A DNA stretch of 64,000 nucleotides from Chimonanthus salicifolius (GCA_013350335.1 CM023539.1:22437043-22501042), one strand, 5' to 3'. Shown: positions 33,310-46,442, counted from the stretch's first letter. The notes: generated by a model not told the origin, from the sequence alone. Numbers and translations are program-made.

Positions 33310-35856
33310 TGTTGAGCGCTGAAATCTTACATTTCTACCCCTAATTATTGGACCAGTTAGCTCTCAATTTTGTGTATATTAGTGCATTTAATACATTTTG
33401 TTAGTTTTGTAGACTAAAAATGGAGAATACAGGAAATCAAGCTAAGTCAATGGATAATTGCTTGTTTTGAGCCTAAAATAGAAGATCTGGAATTTTAGTA
33501 ATTAATTCGGGCCACTTTTAGGTTTTTCATGTAAATTGGTTAGTCTAGATCTGGTTATGAGAGTCTAGACTTAATCAATATTTTAGATCTTAAAGTGGTG
33601 GAGTTCATTATTTAATTCCAAGAGAAAGAACATGCAATTCAAGTGCCAAAGACTGAACATCAAGATCAAATGGGCCAGAGATCTACTTCAATTGGGCGAG
33701 GCCACGGGCAGTCCATGCGCATATTACAAGATGGGCCATACCAATGTGCACTCTAAAGTCCAACAAAGGCCCAAGTCCTCAAGCTCAAGTCAAAGATCCA
33801 CTAGAGGCCCATGTGCTCATTTATAGGTCCAAAACCCAAGTCCATAAACCATTCACACGCCTAAGCCTTATCCATTTCCTTATCAATCCACACCATCCAA
33901 TCCTCTCTCTATGCAATCGTAACCATTCGTTCCATACATTCCATCCATACCATTCATTTCATATTATTAACTTAGGAAACCCTAGATCCACCTATCAAAT
34001 CCAAACCATTCATGCATCATGATTAGATCTAGGTCATCCAAACCATTCATCATGTAGATTAACCTAGGATCATGATCATCCATGCATTATCTCATCATCC
34101 ATCCAATTAGATCATTCATCCATTAGTTAAGCCATTAGATTTTAGGACATTTCATTACAACCATCTATCTCATACATACATATTAGGCAAAACCCTAGAG
34201 CCTCCATGCTAATCTATCTCATAACATACTTTGCATTTAACCTAGTCCATTCATCATATCATTTATCCATCTCAACCTTTGAATCACAACCCTCCATTAG
34301 GTACCTCATTATTCATATATTTTATTTCATCTAATTATCTTTAGAGCCATTAGATCTTAACCCAAAGTAATCTAAGTCCTTCATTCATAAAAACCCTAGG
34401 ATTAAGAATAAAGCTAAAATCCCATCTAGGTTCATGCCACATCACCTTGTCAATTTCGTATGAAGCCTTGTGGAGGAAGAAATAGAGGAAAAAATGGGAT
34501 TTGGAAGACAAGTTTGGACACAGCCTTGGTATTTTGACTATAACTTTCCACTCCGATATCCAATTGCATTCATTCTTATTGCGTTGGAAATAAGACTTCA
34601 AGGGCTACAATGCTGTTGTTACAAAATTTAAAGATTCGGACGTTTGCTAGGTAAAAATGGAGCTGCAAGATGGTACATGTGTAGAAAAATGGGATTTGCA
34701 CTAAATCCCAATTTTTTCTCCAAATTCCTATCTTCTCTCATTCTCTTTTTAGCCACCAAGCTAAGACACTCCAAAATTCGTCTATGCCTTGTAACCCTAG
34801 CCTTTTCAACTTAAAATCTCTTCCATCCACTTCTAAATGAGATCTAATCCAAGCCATCAATTCACAACTTAACCCATATTTAATCCCAACCGTCCATTCC
34901 AACCATAAGCCTATAAATTGAGCACTGAGGCACACCATAGAATTCGAATTTGACCTGGAGCTTGAGAGGACCAAGTCTGGAGCAAAAGACAAGAAGATAG
35001 GAGCACCATTCGAATTTACAAGTGAGAGTTGTAGGTTTTTATTTTTATGTTGTCTTTCTTGTTTTTAATTTATAAGTGTTTGTACTGAATTCTTCCATGA
35101 AATAAATACAAAGCATCCATTTAGAATCCTGAAACATCCAAGTTCTAGAACTCTTTTGGGTTATTTTGCTTTAAATTTCAAGTTTGCAACTTTTGTTTCT
35201 TTAATTAAACATGAGCAAATGCAATACTTAGGATCTTGATTGTAAATGTTGAATCTTGATTACTAAGATAATTAATTAAATTATAATTTGTGAATCTTGT
35301 TTATATTAGTGAGGATGAATTGCATTTCAGATCTAGGTTTTGTATTTGTTTACACATTTTGGGCGATGAGCGGTCTATTCCACAACAACCTTTTAAATTC
35401 TGCCGTTTACTTTACTTGCAATTTCAATTTCAGTCTTTTATTATGTTAGTTCCTTTGTTTGTGTGTTGTATTTTTAATGTTCAATTTATTTTCTCTCCCT
35501 CTCAAGATTCAAATAACTTAGGTTGGAGATATGATATTTTAATCTTAAAACATTCAAATTTAAATTAAAATGAGACTGCATATTCTTGTTTCACCATTTT
35601 AATAAAAAGAAGATGGATTTGATTCTCAACTTCTTAAATTCATAAGTTAGATAATGAGGGTGTTACTTTCGATTTCTAAATTAAAATTGTAACTACATGT
35701 ATTATATTTCTTAAAATTACATCTTTTTAAAGGTACCGATTTAATTTAAACATATATTTTGTGGATTTCTTTTGGGTTCGACCTCGCACTCATACTGTTA
35801 TACTATACATGGTTCATGGCTTGAAAGATTATAAATGTAAAATTTGCACATCAACA
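33310..35856 (+). mobile_element. solo LTR (TGTTGA family), 2547 bp
   Basis: Begins TGTTGAGCGCTG and ends CACATCAACA. Perfect TSD ACTAT (33305-33309, 35857-35861); the empty site ACTAT is at 15341-15345 in H copy 1. A TATA box CTATAAATT lies at 34911-34919, with transcribed-type sequence after it and a GGTTCGACCTCGCACTC phrase near 35776. No gene. Two further partial copies occur (44642-46442 and 56128-56447). TG...CA ends, 5 bp TSD and an internal TATA fit a long solo LTR better than a DNA transposon. Confidence 0.82.
34911..34919 (+). promoter_or_regulatory. TATA box of the TGTTGA-family LTR
   Basis: CTATAAATT; the equivalent TATAAATA is at 46084-46091 in the partial copy. Confidence 0.6.
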
Positions 35857-36726
35857 ACTATCAAACGTTAGTGGTCACCAACCATCGATTGACTTTCAGA
35901 CCCCATTAGTCATCAATCACTAGTCACATGGACCCACAACTAAATCTTCATTACCCACACATCTGTGGATGCTCATGCATGACTTCAAGCGTATAAATCC
36001 ATGCATGAATGCCATGACCAATTTATCACATAGAAATATGCCCATAATGCCATAAATAAACCATAAATTAATTTAGTATGCCCACAATACTAAATTAAAT
36101 CCAAAAGCACATATATTATAAAATAAACATGTGCATGCAAATATGGCTTACTATATAAGGCATATCAATAACACCAATAATCAAAATATCAATTATCAAG
36201 GAATCCGCCAAAATTCTAAAATATGGCACACACTATGCCAATACAAATTCTGAATACATACTTTGGGGTTTTCAATGAGGTAAACAGGTATAGACCACAA
36301 GTTCGCACAGACTGAGACACTCACTAGCTTAATATATTTAGCCAAAAAAATTCCCCATTACATTATGTGAGTGGCACCGGCACTTTACCCATTCAAACTA
36401 CAATGTCTCTGTTATTTTTCCTAAACCCAATCTATGCATTCAAGCAAATCAAAAAATAATCAACTAAGAATCCTTAAATCAGTAAATAAACATGAAGTGA
36501 ATTGTTCTCCTCACATGTAACAAAATATGTAAGTGTATTGTTTCCCTCACCTAAGATTTGTGAGTGCAACAAACGCCAAAAATCCAAGATTTAACAATCA
36601 CCCTTAAACTCCAAATTTGCTGCAATTAAATTTAAGTTTTAAAACAATTAAGAATTATTTATTTAGTCCTTTAGAATCATATGAGTCCATCAATTAAGAT
36701 CGATAGGGTTCTGCCCCAATAACAAC
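35857..36726. repeat. segment H, copy 2, right part
   Basis: Parallels 15346-15937 and 23691-23984. It holds the empty site TATGC (36433-36437) for TG-1. No gene. Confidence 0.8.
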
Positions 36727-38068
36727 TGTAATGCTCCGTTCCTCCAACATAATATTGTTCACTTTGGACCCTTACTCAGGCCCACACAACTTTAGTTCTG
36801 GCGAGTAGACCCAATAAATGCACCCAAAATGCCTTCTGCTTGAAGAAGGAAGCCAAGACTTTATATACCGGAGAGATTTCAAGGCTATTGGTGATATGTG
36901 ACTATGGAGAAGATTTCCAGCGCTCCTCCATGGGAGCCGAGCTCTAGTAGTCTATAAACGCAGTATGGAACCCATTTAGATGTCTAGAGGTAATAGGTTT
37001 CATGAAGTGGATGAAGACGCGAAAGTATTAATCATTAATTCAAAGTTGTTATATATGGTATATTTTGTTATTAAACATTGGTACAGGGTTAGGAAATTTA
37101 AATCTTCAGGGTCTAGAGACTCTAGTTGCGGAGCCAGATGATGATAAGTAATCTCCAGTGTGAAACCCTATGTAAAAAGGGCACAAGGAGTGGTGAAAGA
37201 ACAACCACAGGTTGTGAACTGTCCCTGGGTTGAGGGAAATTATTCTTGGAAGTTAATAAAACTTGAAATTTAATAAACTGCCATCATGTACATGACCGTT
37301 GGGTCCTAAATCTCTTGCAAGATGTTGCATCTTGTCCATGTCGAGACCTAATGCATTCGAGGTTTAGTGCTTGACGAGGCTTAGTGGGGAACCTTGATTT
37401 GCAATGAGGTTTAATGGGGAACCTCAATTTGTGTTGCATGAATGGCAGACAATATTGAAAGGAAAGAAAAGAACAAATGGTGGAAATAGACCATGGCTAA
37501 ACTAGTATTCCTTTTTAATGTTTAAATAAAACTGAATTGTATTTCTATTCTCATATTTATTGTACAAAAATATTATTTGTTGAGCTCTCTTCACTAGATT
37601 GTTAGCTCACGTCCCTTACAATGTAGAAAATGTATCTGATGAAGGAACTGAGGAACCTCCAGTGCTATCCTAAGAGATTGAATCTGTAGATTCCAATATA
37701 TTTTCCCATGAATGGGAGACTTGTATTTTTTACCTGTTTTCATGATATTGTAATGATTAGGCCGCCTGTGGCATGAAAAACCTAAGCATGTATGAACCGT
37801 TAAGTTTTTGTATGCTACGTTGGGGTGTTTTAATATGTAAATGATGCATTATGGAGCATTTGTGTATGGAAATGTGGAAGTTTGGATTAAAAAATGAAAT
37901 ATGTTTTTACAAATGCTGTCATTTTTTAGGGCGACGGCTTCAAGGGCCTAATACTGAGAGCAGCACAGAATAACAGTCGGGCCTCAGGTCGAGGGGCTCG
38001 AAACAAATCCTTCGTACTTCGAGGGCCTTGAAAGATCTCTATGGGCTCAAACTAGGAGTGAGACAGAA

Positions 38069-40736
38069 TGTAATGACCCGTTCTGATTTACCTGATTTTG
38101 GAGAGATTTTTTTGAATCTTCGAGTTGTCTTCGGGACCTTGGTAGCAATGAAGAGAGTGTGGGCGCCGTGGTGGGCCCCAGTTTACATGATTTCGACTTC
38201 GGAAACTCAAAGGACATTTTGGTAATTTTGTAAATTATCATATAAGTTGTCATGAAAAGAAAAAGAAAAAAAAAAATAAAAAGGATTGTTGAAAATCACA
38301 CATTTTCTCACTCGATGTTTGGCACTCGAGATTTTGTTCGGGCTTTTGATTTCTTTATTTTCAAAAAAAAAAAAAAAAACTGGATTATTTCAGGACCTTG
38401 GTATTTAATTTATTCCCAAAAAAAAAATTATAATAACTAAAGCCCCTTTTCCCCTTAAGTCCTCTAAACCCTAACCCCCTAAAACTACCTATTTTTTGCA
38501 GCACTGTAGCGAATTGCTACAGTGCCGCAACCCTCTCTTTCCTGATTCTTCTCCTCTCTCGTTTCTCTCTTTGAAAACCCTAGGAGACCCCCCTCTTTTG
38601 CACCAGCCGCCGTGTCCCTCCCCATCTCCTTCCTCTCTTCGCGACCTCTCTCTCTCCCTCTCAGTTTCTTCCTTCTCCCATCTCCTTCCTCTCGGTCGGT
38701 GCAAGCAGCCGCTCCAATTGACCGAGCCCGAGGCCGCCTGAATTCAATTTCCGCTCGCAGCAGTCGGATTTCCTTCCATTCCCGCCCTTTCATCAGGTAC
38801 CCTCTTCTTATCCCTCTCTCCTCCTTCTCTCTCTAGTTTCCCCCTTTCCCTTTTCCTCGATTTTTCCTATTTTTCAAGTTTTTCCCTCTTTTTTTTCCCT
38901 CTGTTATCCCTTTCTCTGACTCAGCCGGGTGACCGAGTTACTCGGCCGAGTCAACTCAGATGAGGTCTCTGAGTCGACCCAACCCCTGGTCTAGCCCGGC
39001 CCAGCTCTAGTAAGCCCAGTCGAGGCCCAAACCCGAGCTAGAGTCCTATTGGGTCCAACCCAACCGTGGGCTCAATCCTTGATCTGGCCCAGCCAGTCTT
39101 GTACCCGGCCCAACCAACTTGACTGGCCCATTTCTAGTGGGCCCAGCCCTTTCGGCCCTGCCCGTTTGGGACCCGACCCAGTTTTAGGCCCGTTTTCTAT
39201 CCGGCCTCTTTTTAGCCCGTTTTGCTTTTTACTCATTCGTTCTTCTTTATTTTAACAGGTTGAGTTCCCTTTAATCTACCAAGCCGCTTATTCGCTTTGG
39301 ATTTTCGACTCTACACTGTAAAGGGACTTATCACTGTTTTAGCATGCATTCTCATCTACTTAACCTTTAGACATGGATATGTAATCACTTGAATGTGACC
39401 CTTCCTTTATTAAGCCACTAGGTAAGGGAACTGTCAAAATAAACATGTGGCAAGGGATCCGTTCAGGTGCACTCATGTCAACCATAAGCAATTAATGGAG
39501 AATTGTAATCGGATGGATGATTATTTGAACTTGGAAACTTGCTGATAACATGTTTGCTTAATTATTACATGGGAATGAACTTCTAATGAGTAAAGTATGT
39601 GTTGGATATTGGACATGATGTTCGGAAATTGCAGATAATATGTTTGTGTTCAATCATAACGTGTATGTGAATTCATGATGGAATGAGATGTGCGTCGGAT
39701 ATTAAGTACGATGCTTGAAAGTTTATTGATAAAATATTGTGTGTTTAATTACAACATGTGAACATGATCATGATGAACATGGAGATATATGTCTAAATAA
39801 CCTGTTATATGCCCTTGTTACGCACGATGCATGTGTCGTTGATCTTGATTAATTATATCAAGGCATGATTATATTGTTAGATATGACCTTGATGTCTTGT
39901 ACCTGCATGGGAGGTAACCCACCTCGGACGATGTGCCGTTGGGTGTTGAGATGGATGAGTTATTTACATGTGTATATGTTCATAATGATATGATGGTTTG
40001 AGGGTTGGGAGGACTTCCCCGTTACACTCCGGCGGTCGAGACCCCCATAGGAGATGCGGGTTTCCCTGTTGCGTACCGACGGTTGAGGTACCTTCCCTTG
40101 AGATTGGCTTCCCCATTATGCTCCGGCAGTCGAGACCCCCATAAGAGATGCAGGTTTTCCCGTTGCATTCCGGCGGTTGAGGCGGTTGTATATTGTATGG
40201 TCTCCCATTTATATTGGTAGGGAGACTGGAGTTGTTGGAGGACTATTATGAGTTATGGAGGTGATGTCTTGGACTGGTCAGTGGGACCATTAGTTAGTAG
40301 TATTTTTGGGTACTCTTGTACAGAAACATTATTTATATTATTATGTCCACTATATTTCATACATGCGATACATGTTATATGGTTGATATGTGATATCTTT
40401 TATCCCTGCACTGGGTTGGGCCTGGCGGGCCCTTTGAGCAAACACCTAAGGAGGAGTACTAGTAGTTAGACATATATGTTCATACTTATGTTCTAAATTT
40501 GAGAGACTTTAGTTGCATGAACTTGTTATTAAATGCTGGTTTGGATGACTGTATAACCATATTTGATTAGTATATGGTTGTTGGTTATGTTTTCTTAGCA
40601 CTGCAGAGCTTATGGTTTGTTGAGCGGGAGGTAGTTACCCCGTTTCAAAAAAAAAAAAAAATCACCCGGTATCTGTCTTTTGCGACTTTTGAGATATTTC
40701 GAAGATAACACGCCTGTTGCGGGACGGGGCATTACA
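38069..40736 (+). mobile_element. solo LTR (Ty3/gypsy-like), 2668 bp
   Basis: Starts TGTAATGACCCG and ends GGGACGGGGCATTACA. The TSD has one mismatch (CAGAA 38064-38068, CCGAA 40737-40741). There is a C/T-rich block around 38520-38880 that looks like a transcribed leader. A GGCCCAG-rich stretch occurs at 38990-39200, a roughly 100 bp triple repeat at about 39530-39780, and two copies of a roughly 110 bp CGGCGGTCGAGACCCCCATA unit at 40010-40190. No coding sequence. Confidence 0.8.
39995..40200 (+). repeat. two-copy tandem repeat in the solo LTR
   Basis: CGAGACCCCCATA recurs at about 40037 and 40131 with similar flanks. Part of the LTR at 38069-40736. Confidence 0.6.
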
Positions 40737-41011
40737 CCGAAATACAGAATGGGTTACAGATAGAGGGGCTCGACTTTGACAGTTGGGAAATTTCCAGTTT
40801 TGAAACTTTGGATGTGTAGCCCAAATATCTAGGTGTGTTTTGGGAGGAAGTTATGGTACATTTTTGAATCTCCATAAGATTGGCATGTGTAACATTTTCT
40901 ATGGATTTTAGTTGAGCTCTCTTCGAGGCTCATGAAGTTTGTTAAGTAAGTTTTATTAAAAAGGAAAAAAATCAGTCGCGTTTTGGGCCCACATCGGGTC
41001 AAGGAGTGACA

Positions 41012-41455
41012 ACTTTCCTATCCATAGTTTTTACTTCGAGGTCCTTAGGTCCACTTATGGTTGGGTTAGAGCTATGGTGTTCCAACACAGTGAGTAACTT
41101 TTACATATAGAATCTAACACTCATGACCTAAGCCTATTGACGCAAACTTGATCAACAGTGATCTTCAATCTTCATGGATCTTTACTTTGAGTCTTCTCAG
41201 TCCATCAACCATTCAATCTTCAACTTTAAGTGGCTTGATATTCAATGCATGTCTTCTTTTTTAACTTCAAGTTCTTTCTTTGTGATACTGGCTCACTTTA
41301 GTATTCATTTAAAATATTAGATTCTTTAAGTCATTGGTTTGTTATCATCAAAATTACCCATATTCCCTTGAGTTGAATCCTTGGGGCTAACAATTCAATT
41401 AATACATGGGTGAACAACCAATCAAAGCCATCATTCAAACATGAGTAACTCATAC
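41012..41455. other. spacer before TG-3
   Basis: No gene and no repeat boundary recognised. Confidence 0.4.
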
Positions 41456-43258
41456 TGTTAGTGCCCGGTTGCCGAGTCACCTCTTTGTCAATTCCGTGAC
41501 TTAGTTGAAGCAATGCCTTGAAGAGAAAAAGCTCAAGACTCAAGACTCAAGTGTTGATTGAAACATGAAGACTCAACGGATAAACATGTGTATGGCAATC
41601 ACAGAAGGTAATTGGCCATAGATGACCATTAGGTGACCATCCCTAGGCTTAGACATCATATCTAGATAACTAATATAGCCTAAAAAGTGTTTAACACCAA
41701 GTGGAACCCAACTTGGAAATATGTAAATCTGTTGTCATGGATGACACATCATGTCGATGACCAATCACCATATGGCAGAGACGATCAATTGTGGTCATAC
41801 GACCCATCGTTTGGAAAATCAAAGGTTCTAGTTGGAATGAACTATCAGACACTTCAGGTCTCAGGACGAAACATTTGTGTTCACGATGTATTGCTGGGAT
41901 AGGACTGATCCAATCGTGCATACGATCGATCTCCCTGGGCTTAAACAAATTTGGACTATCATTTACAGTCAACTCTCAGACAACCGATCATGCAGACAAT
42001 GCCTCGTCTGGGTACAGGTCCGACCAAATGCCCACACGATCAATCGCATGGAGCCTGGGTCAGACACCCACTGAAAAATACAGTCAGGCTCAGGACAATA
42101 CTTGGGTCTGGTGGCGACCCTTCGTGTGGTATAACATAATCAATTGGTCGCACGACCAATCACCAAGACATGGCAATAACATATCGGGCGCACGACCAAT
42201 CGTCCTAGGCCTAGATGTAACTTGACGCTGGAAAATACAGTTAGTCTCAGGCTGATGCTTTCGCCAACCCACGATCCGTCTCCAGAAACACTAACGATCA
42301 ATCGTGTGGCACGATCAATCGTGAGGTTACCGTTTTGTTACTGTTACTGTGCATTAAATGCTCATCAGGCGGGTTGGTGAACAAGATTTCAAACACGGAT
42401 GATCTATCGCTTGTACAAGGTCGATAGTCTGTTTCGGCCTTATGAAATTTTTAGTGTTGCCTAAAAATACAAACATTGTTTTGGGAGTTGGTAGAGGAGT
42501 GGATAGCAATTAATTGAGTCATCTACCAATGAGGAAATCCCCCAAGTACCAAAGGCAAAATCTTGGACTTGTTCTCTCTTGCCAAATCAAAAGCAAATCA
42601 TTCAAGTATCCAATCTTTTGTGTTTGAGATTAAGAGAGAAGGAACAAGTCATCCTTTAGGATAAAGATTGAGAACCCAATCTTCTAAAGAGTCTCCCAAA
42701 GATTGTGATTGTTCTACACGGTGGATCATCGGGATTGTACGAGCTCACATTGGGAATGATTCACGGAGCACATGTATATTTGCAAAGATCTTCAAAGGCA
42801 AGTGCTTCGTAGTTTTAGATTTTTACTTTTAAAAATCATTTGTCGAATGTGAAGTGGATTAAAGAGATAGATTTTCTCTTGAACCACTATAAATATAGTG
42901 GGATAGGAATTGGGTGAAATTCCCAATCAATTGGTTAGGTAGAAGTCCTAATCTATTGTGTTGGTGTAATTCCAACGCTTAGTGAATTTGGAGATAGATC
43001 AAGGTTGGGTGAGTCTCATCAGTGGATGTAGGTTGTTTAACCGAACCACTATAAACATTAGGTTCATGGTTTTAAAGCCTTTTGTGTGATTGGTTAATAT
43101 TTTGTACACTTGATATTTGACACACTTGATTAATTATTATTAATTCCGCAATCAATTCAAATTAATCAAGTAAAATTTGAAAAGGCCCAAAATTTGTGAT
43201 TATCTTATTCACTCCCTTTCTAGGGATTATCTGATTCTAAGCACTCATGGAACTTTCA
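41456..43258 (+). repeat. TG-3 5' LTR (1803 bp)
   Basis: Starts TGTTAGTGCCCGG and ends GGAACTTTCA. U3 palindromes (AACGATCAATCGTG 42294-42307, CACGATCAATCGTG 42310-42323 and weaker copies from 41780) precede a degraded TATA position (CCTAAAAATACA, about 42460). The left flank CATAC would be the TSD; its partner is not in view. Confidence 0.85.
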
Positions 43259-43260
43259 AT

Positions 43261-43273
43261 TGGTATCAGAGCC
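43261..43273 (+). other. TG-3 primer binding site
   Basis: TGGTATCAGAGCC, two bases after the LTR. Confidence 0.92.
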
Positions 43274-43324
43274 TCATGCTCATTTGAGAGACTTAACCGT
43301 CTGAGTAATCAAAGTGCTAGAACC

Positions 43325-44641
43325 ATGGGAGATAGCTTTGCCATTTCTAAACCACCTTATTTCGATGGATCAAACTATGCTTCTTGGAAAGCAAAAATAA
43401 AAAGTTTCTTTATCTCCATCGATTCATCCATATGGGATTTTGTGTATACCGGTTAAACACAGCCCGTGGTTGAGAAAACGGGGACGGAAACTACCTCCAC
43501 ATCCGTTGAGCTAAGACCTTTCTTTCAATGGACTAAAGAGGAAAAGGCCTTAGCACCGCTAATGGTAGAGCACTAAATGCTTTGAATTGTACACTCACCT
43601 ACTGAACACAAAAGGATAATGATGTGTGACACCGCACAAGAGGCCTGAGAAATTCTCGAGTGAACCCACGAAGGCAAATCGGTTGTAAAAAGATCAAAGC
43701 TCCAATTATTGGAAGCTCAATTTGATGCCTAAAAAATGAAGGAAGAAGAAACCTTCATGGATTTCTACTCTAAAGTTAATGACATTGTCAACTCTATGTG
43801 GTCTCCTGGTGAGAAATTCTCGATGCTAAGGTGTGCACAAAAATTCTTAGAAATCTTGCCAAGAGGTTTGACTCTAAAAAGGTGGCAATTGAGAAATACC
43901 GGAATGTTGCCCAAAAGAAAATTGATGATTTGGTGGCATCATTGCAAACCTTTGAACTCAAACTTGAACTAACAAATGAGAAGCCTATTACCTTAAAATC
44001 TTCCGTCAAACTTCCAATGCTTAAGGAAAAGGAACCGGAATTGGAAGGAGAAGACCCTAGTGAAGAAATGGCCATGATTGCTAAAAAGTACTTAAAAAAC
44101 TTTAAAAGGTCCAATAAGATGCGAAAATTTAAGAAGGGAGAATCAAGTGAGAAATTCCCTAAAAGACGTGAACCTCAAAAAGATAAAGTTAAGAAAAAGG
44201 CCAAGGAACAAGAATGCTTCAATTGTGGTGGGAGAGGACATTACTCAAATGTATGTTCATCAGAAAAAGCCAAGAAGGTTATAAATGCCACATATGAGGA
44301 CACCACGGAATCTGAGAGTGATTCAAATGAGGAAATTCAAGTGAATGATGAACACATAAGAATTTCATCGCTTCAATTGTTGAAAATGAGGAAGCACCCA
44401 TAATTGAAACAATGGTAGAAATTGAAAGTGATAGTGATGAAGATGATGATCTTCAATCCTCTTTCAATGGCTTATGCTTGGAGAGTGAACAATCGACTAA
44501 GAAATTATATAAACTTAAAATTGTAAATTCTCAATTAACAAGCCAATTAATATATGTAATAGATGACAACACACTCCTCACTTCTCAATTAAAAACCTCT
44601 AATGAAGAAATCATTAAGTTAAAGGAGAGTGAGAAAGCCCT
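43325..44641 (+). pseudogene. TG-3 gag (CCHC), broken
   Basis: MGDSFAISKPPYFDGSNY at 43325, then ASWKAKIKSF and a TAA at 43454 (codon 44). Scattered blocks follow (KRSKLQLLEAQFDA, MKEEETFMDFYSKVNDIV 43737-43790). After a shift there is an open run 43831-44403 with LRNLAKRFDSKKVA, a Lys-rich linker and an intact zinc knuckle CFNCGGRGHYSNVC (44215-44256). A last shift gives the acidic DSDEDDDLQSSFNG and a coiled-coil segment (44412-44640). The stop at 44658 belongs to the inserted LTR. It is the best-preserved gag of the four copies but still not translatable through. Confidence 0.88.
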
Positions 44642-46442
44642 TGTTGAGTCCAAAAAATGACATTTTTGCCCTTCAATTTTAAATTAGTTAGTCTTTATTT
44701 TGTAAATAAAAGATGCAGTTAATGTAATTTTCTAGTTTTGTAGATAAAATTTAGGAAATATAGGAAACAGTCATAAATCAATGGATTATTACAAGATTTG
44801 AGCTTAATTTGGAAGACATGGAATTTAATAATTAATTCATATTACTTTTAGGATTTTCAATATAAATTGATTAATCTGGCTCATTTATGAGAGTCTAGGT
44901 TAATTCAATATTTTAGATTTAAAGTTGGTGGTTAATTATTTAATCCTTGGAAAGAGAGTTTGCAATTAAAGAGGCCAGAAGATAACAAGAGTTTGAATTT
45001 CAAGTTTCATGGGCCAAAAATCCACTTCGAATGGGCCAAGCTATGTTTCAAATGTCAAGCATTGGGCCAAGCTCCAGTGATTCATGTGCATTCTACAAAG
45101 TGAGCTAGGCCAATGAGAAATCCAAGTCTGGCAAGCCCAAGTCCACTCTACTCAAAGTCCAAGAAGTCCAAGTCCAAAATCCAATTGCTCTATGATCCAT
45201 ATTCGAATTTTACATTGTAAACCCTAAGTCCACACGCCCAAAGCTTTGTCCATGCACCTATCATCCATACCATTCATCAGCCATCCATTAATCCAGACCA
45301 TCCATCACATGGATAAAATTAGGAAACCCTAGAGCCACCTACCAAATCCAACCCATACATCTATCATATTAGATCTAGGTCATCCAATTCATCGTCCATC
45401 ATGTAGATTAACTTTAGAATCTTAATCATCCATGCATCATCTCATATTTTCATCATTTATCTCATCCATTCAATTTTAGAACCATTAGATCTTAACCCAT
45501 TTAATCATAGCCGTTCATTAATAAAACCCTAGATCTAGATTAACATAGAACCCAAGCCACCTTACACACGTCATCCCTCATCCTCTCCACACCATACACG
45601 ATTTTTGCACAAAAATTTCTCCATGCATTAATCCTTAATCCCATCTAGATTCATTGCCCATAAGATCATGTAAACCTCACCATCATCTATCCCTCCACCT
45701 CTCACACGTTTTTTACAAATCTTCTCCATGTCACACACGATTTTCAATATCCTCTCTTATCTCATTCCAATTTTATCCCTCCATGTCATCACTCATCATC
45801 GTAACTATCCATTTAGATGTAGTTTCAATCCTAACCATTCATAATCATCCATTACATTGCATTAACCCTGAAACACACATGTAAAATTAAGCCATGTCCT
45901 ACATTTTATAAAAATCCCTCATTTCTCTCATTCTTGGCTTAGCCACTAAGCCACCCTCTCCTAACTTCATGTATGCCTATTAAACCCTAGCCTTTTTCCA
46001 TTTTAAATCCCATCCATTCAAATTAAGTCAGATTTAATCCAAGCCTTTCATGCATTAACACCTTTCATTCCAATCCCAAGTCCTATAAATACCCCTTTAA
46101 CCCAAGGTAAAAATTGAAATCGATTAAGAGCTCAAGAGGACCAAAGATTGGAGGAAAAACAAGAAGACAAGGAGCCTACACGAATTTTACAAGTGAGCAA
46201 TCATATTGTAATTTTTATTTTTATTTGTCTTTCTTGTATTTATTTTTCCCAAAAATCTTGTACTTTAATTCTTTCATGAAATAAATATAAGATACTCCTT
46301 TAAAATCCTGGAACATCCAATTTTCATATTTCTTTTATGATTGTTTTGACTTGATTTTAAGTTTGTATTCTTTGTTTATTTAATTGGACATGAAATAGTT
46401 AGAACTTAGATTGTAAGTGTTGAATTTAAGTTACTAAGGTTT
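44642..46442 (+). repeat. TGTTGA-family LTR, 5' part
   Basis: Starts TGTTGAGTCC and follows the solo LTR at 33310 for about 1.8 kb. Shared features are GGGCCAA-rich text, GGAAACCCTAGAGCCACCTA and TATAAATA at 46084-46091. The likely left TSD is GCCCT (44637-44641). It is interrupted at 46443 by a reversed LTR, and its 3' part was not found again. Confidence 0.8.

Larger units (their letters stand above)
36727..41011 (+). repeat. probable LTR, interrupted by another solo LTR
   Basis: Starts TGTAATGCTCCG (as at 23985) and ends GGGTCAAGGAGTGACA at 41011. The ends are imperfectly complementary, as in Ty3/gypsy LTRs. Without the insert at 38069-40736 it is about 1.6 kb. It has LTR-like phrases such as GATGAAGGAACTGAGGAACC (37640) but no ORF. 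No convincing TSD (ACAAC against ACTTT), so the limits are less sure than for the insert. Confidence 0.55.
41456..44641 (+). mobile_element. TG-3: 5' part of a gag-only element
   Basis: 5' LTR (41456-43258), PBS and gag as in TG-1. At 44642 it is cut by a TGTTGA-family LTR. The remainder (rest of interior, 3' LTR) does not reappear in the window, so whether this copy carried pol cannot be judged. Its palindromes are of the CACGATCAATCGTG kind, a third subfamily. Confidence 0.85.

Noticed and set aside
33632..34022. Frames of 64-92 codons within the solo LTR
   Set aside because: Non-coding LTR text (GGGCCA and CATCCAT repeats) also present, without an open frame, in the copy at 44642.
33310..35856. 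DNA transposon with terminal inverted repeats
   Set aside because: Ends are weakly complementary beyond six bases, and the 5 bp TSD, TG...CA ends and internal TATA fit a solo LTR better.
38485..38836. Overlapping frames on both strands rich in Arg/Glu or Ser/Leu/Pro
   Set aside because: CT-rich leader-like part of a solo LTR; low-complexity translation with no domain.
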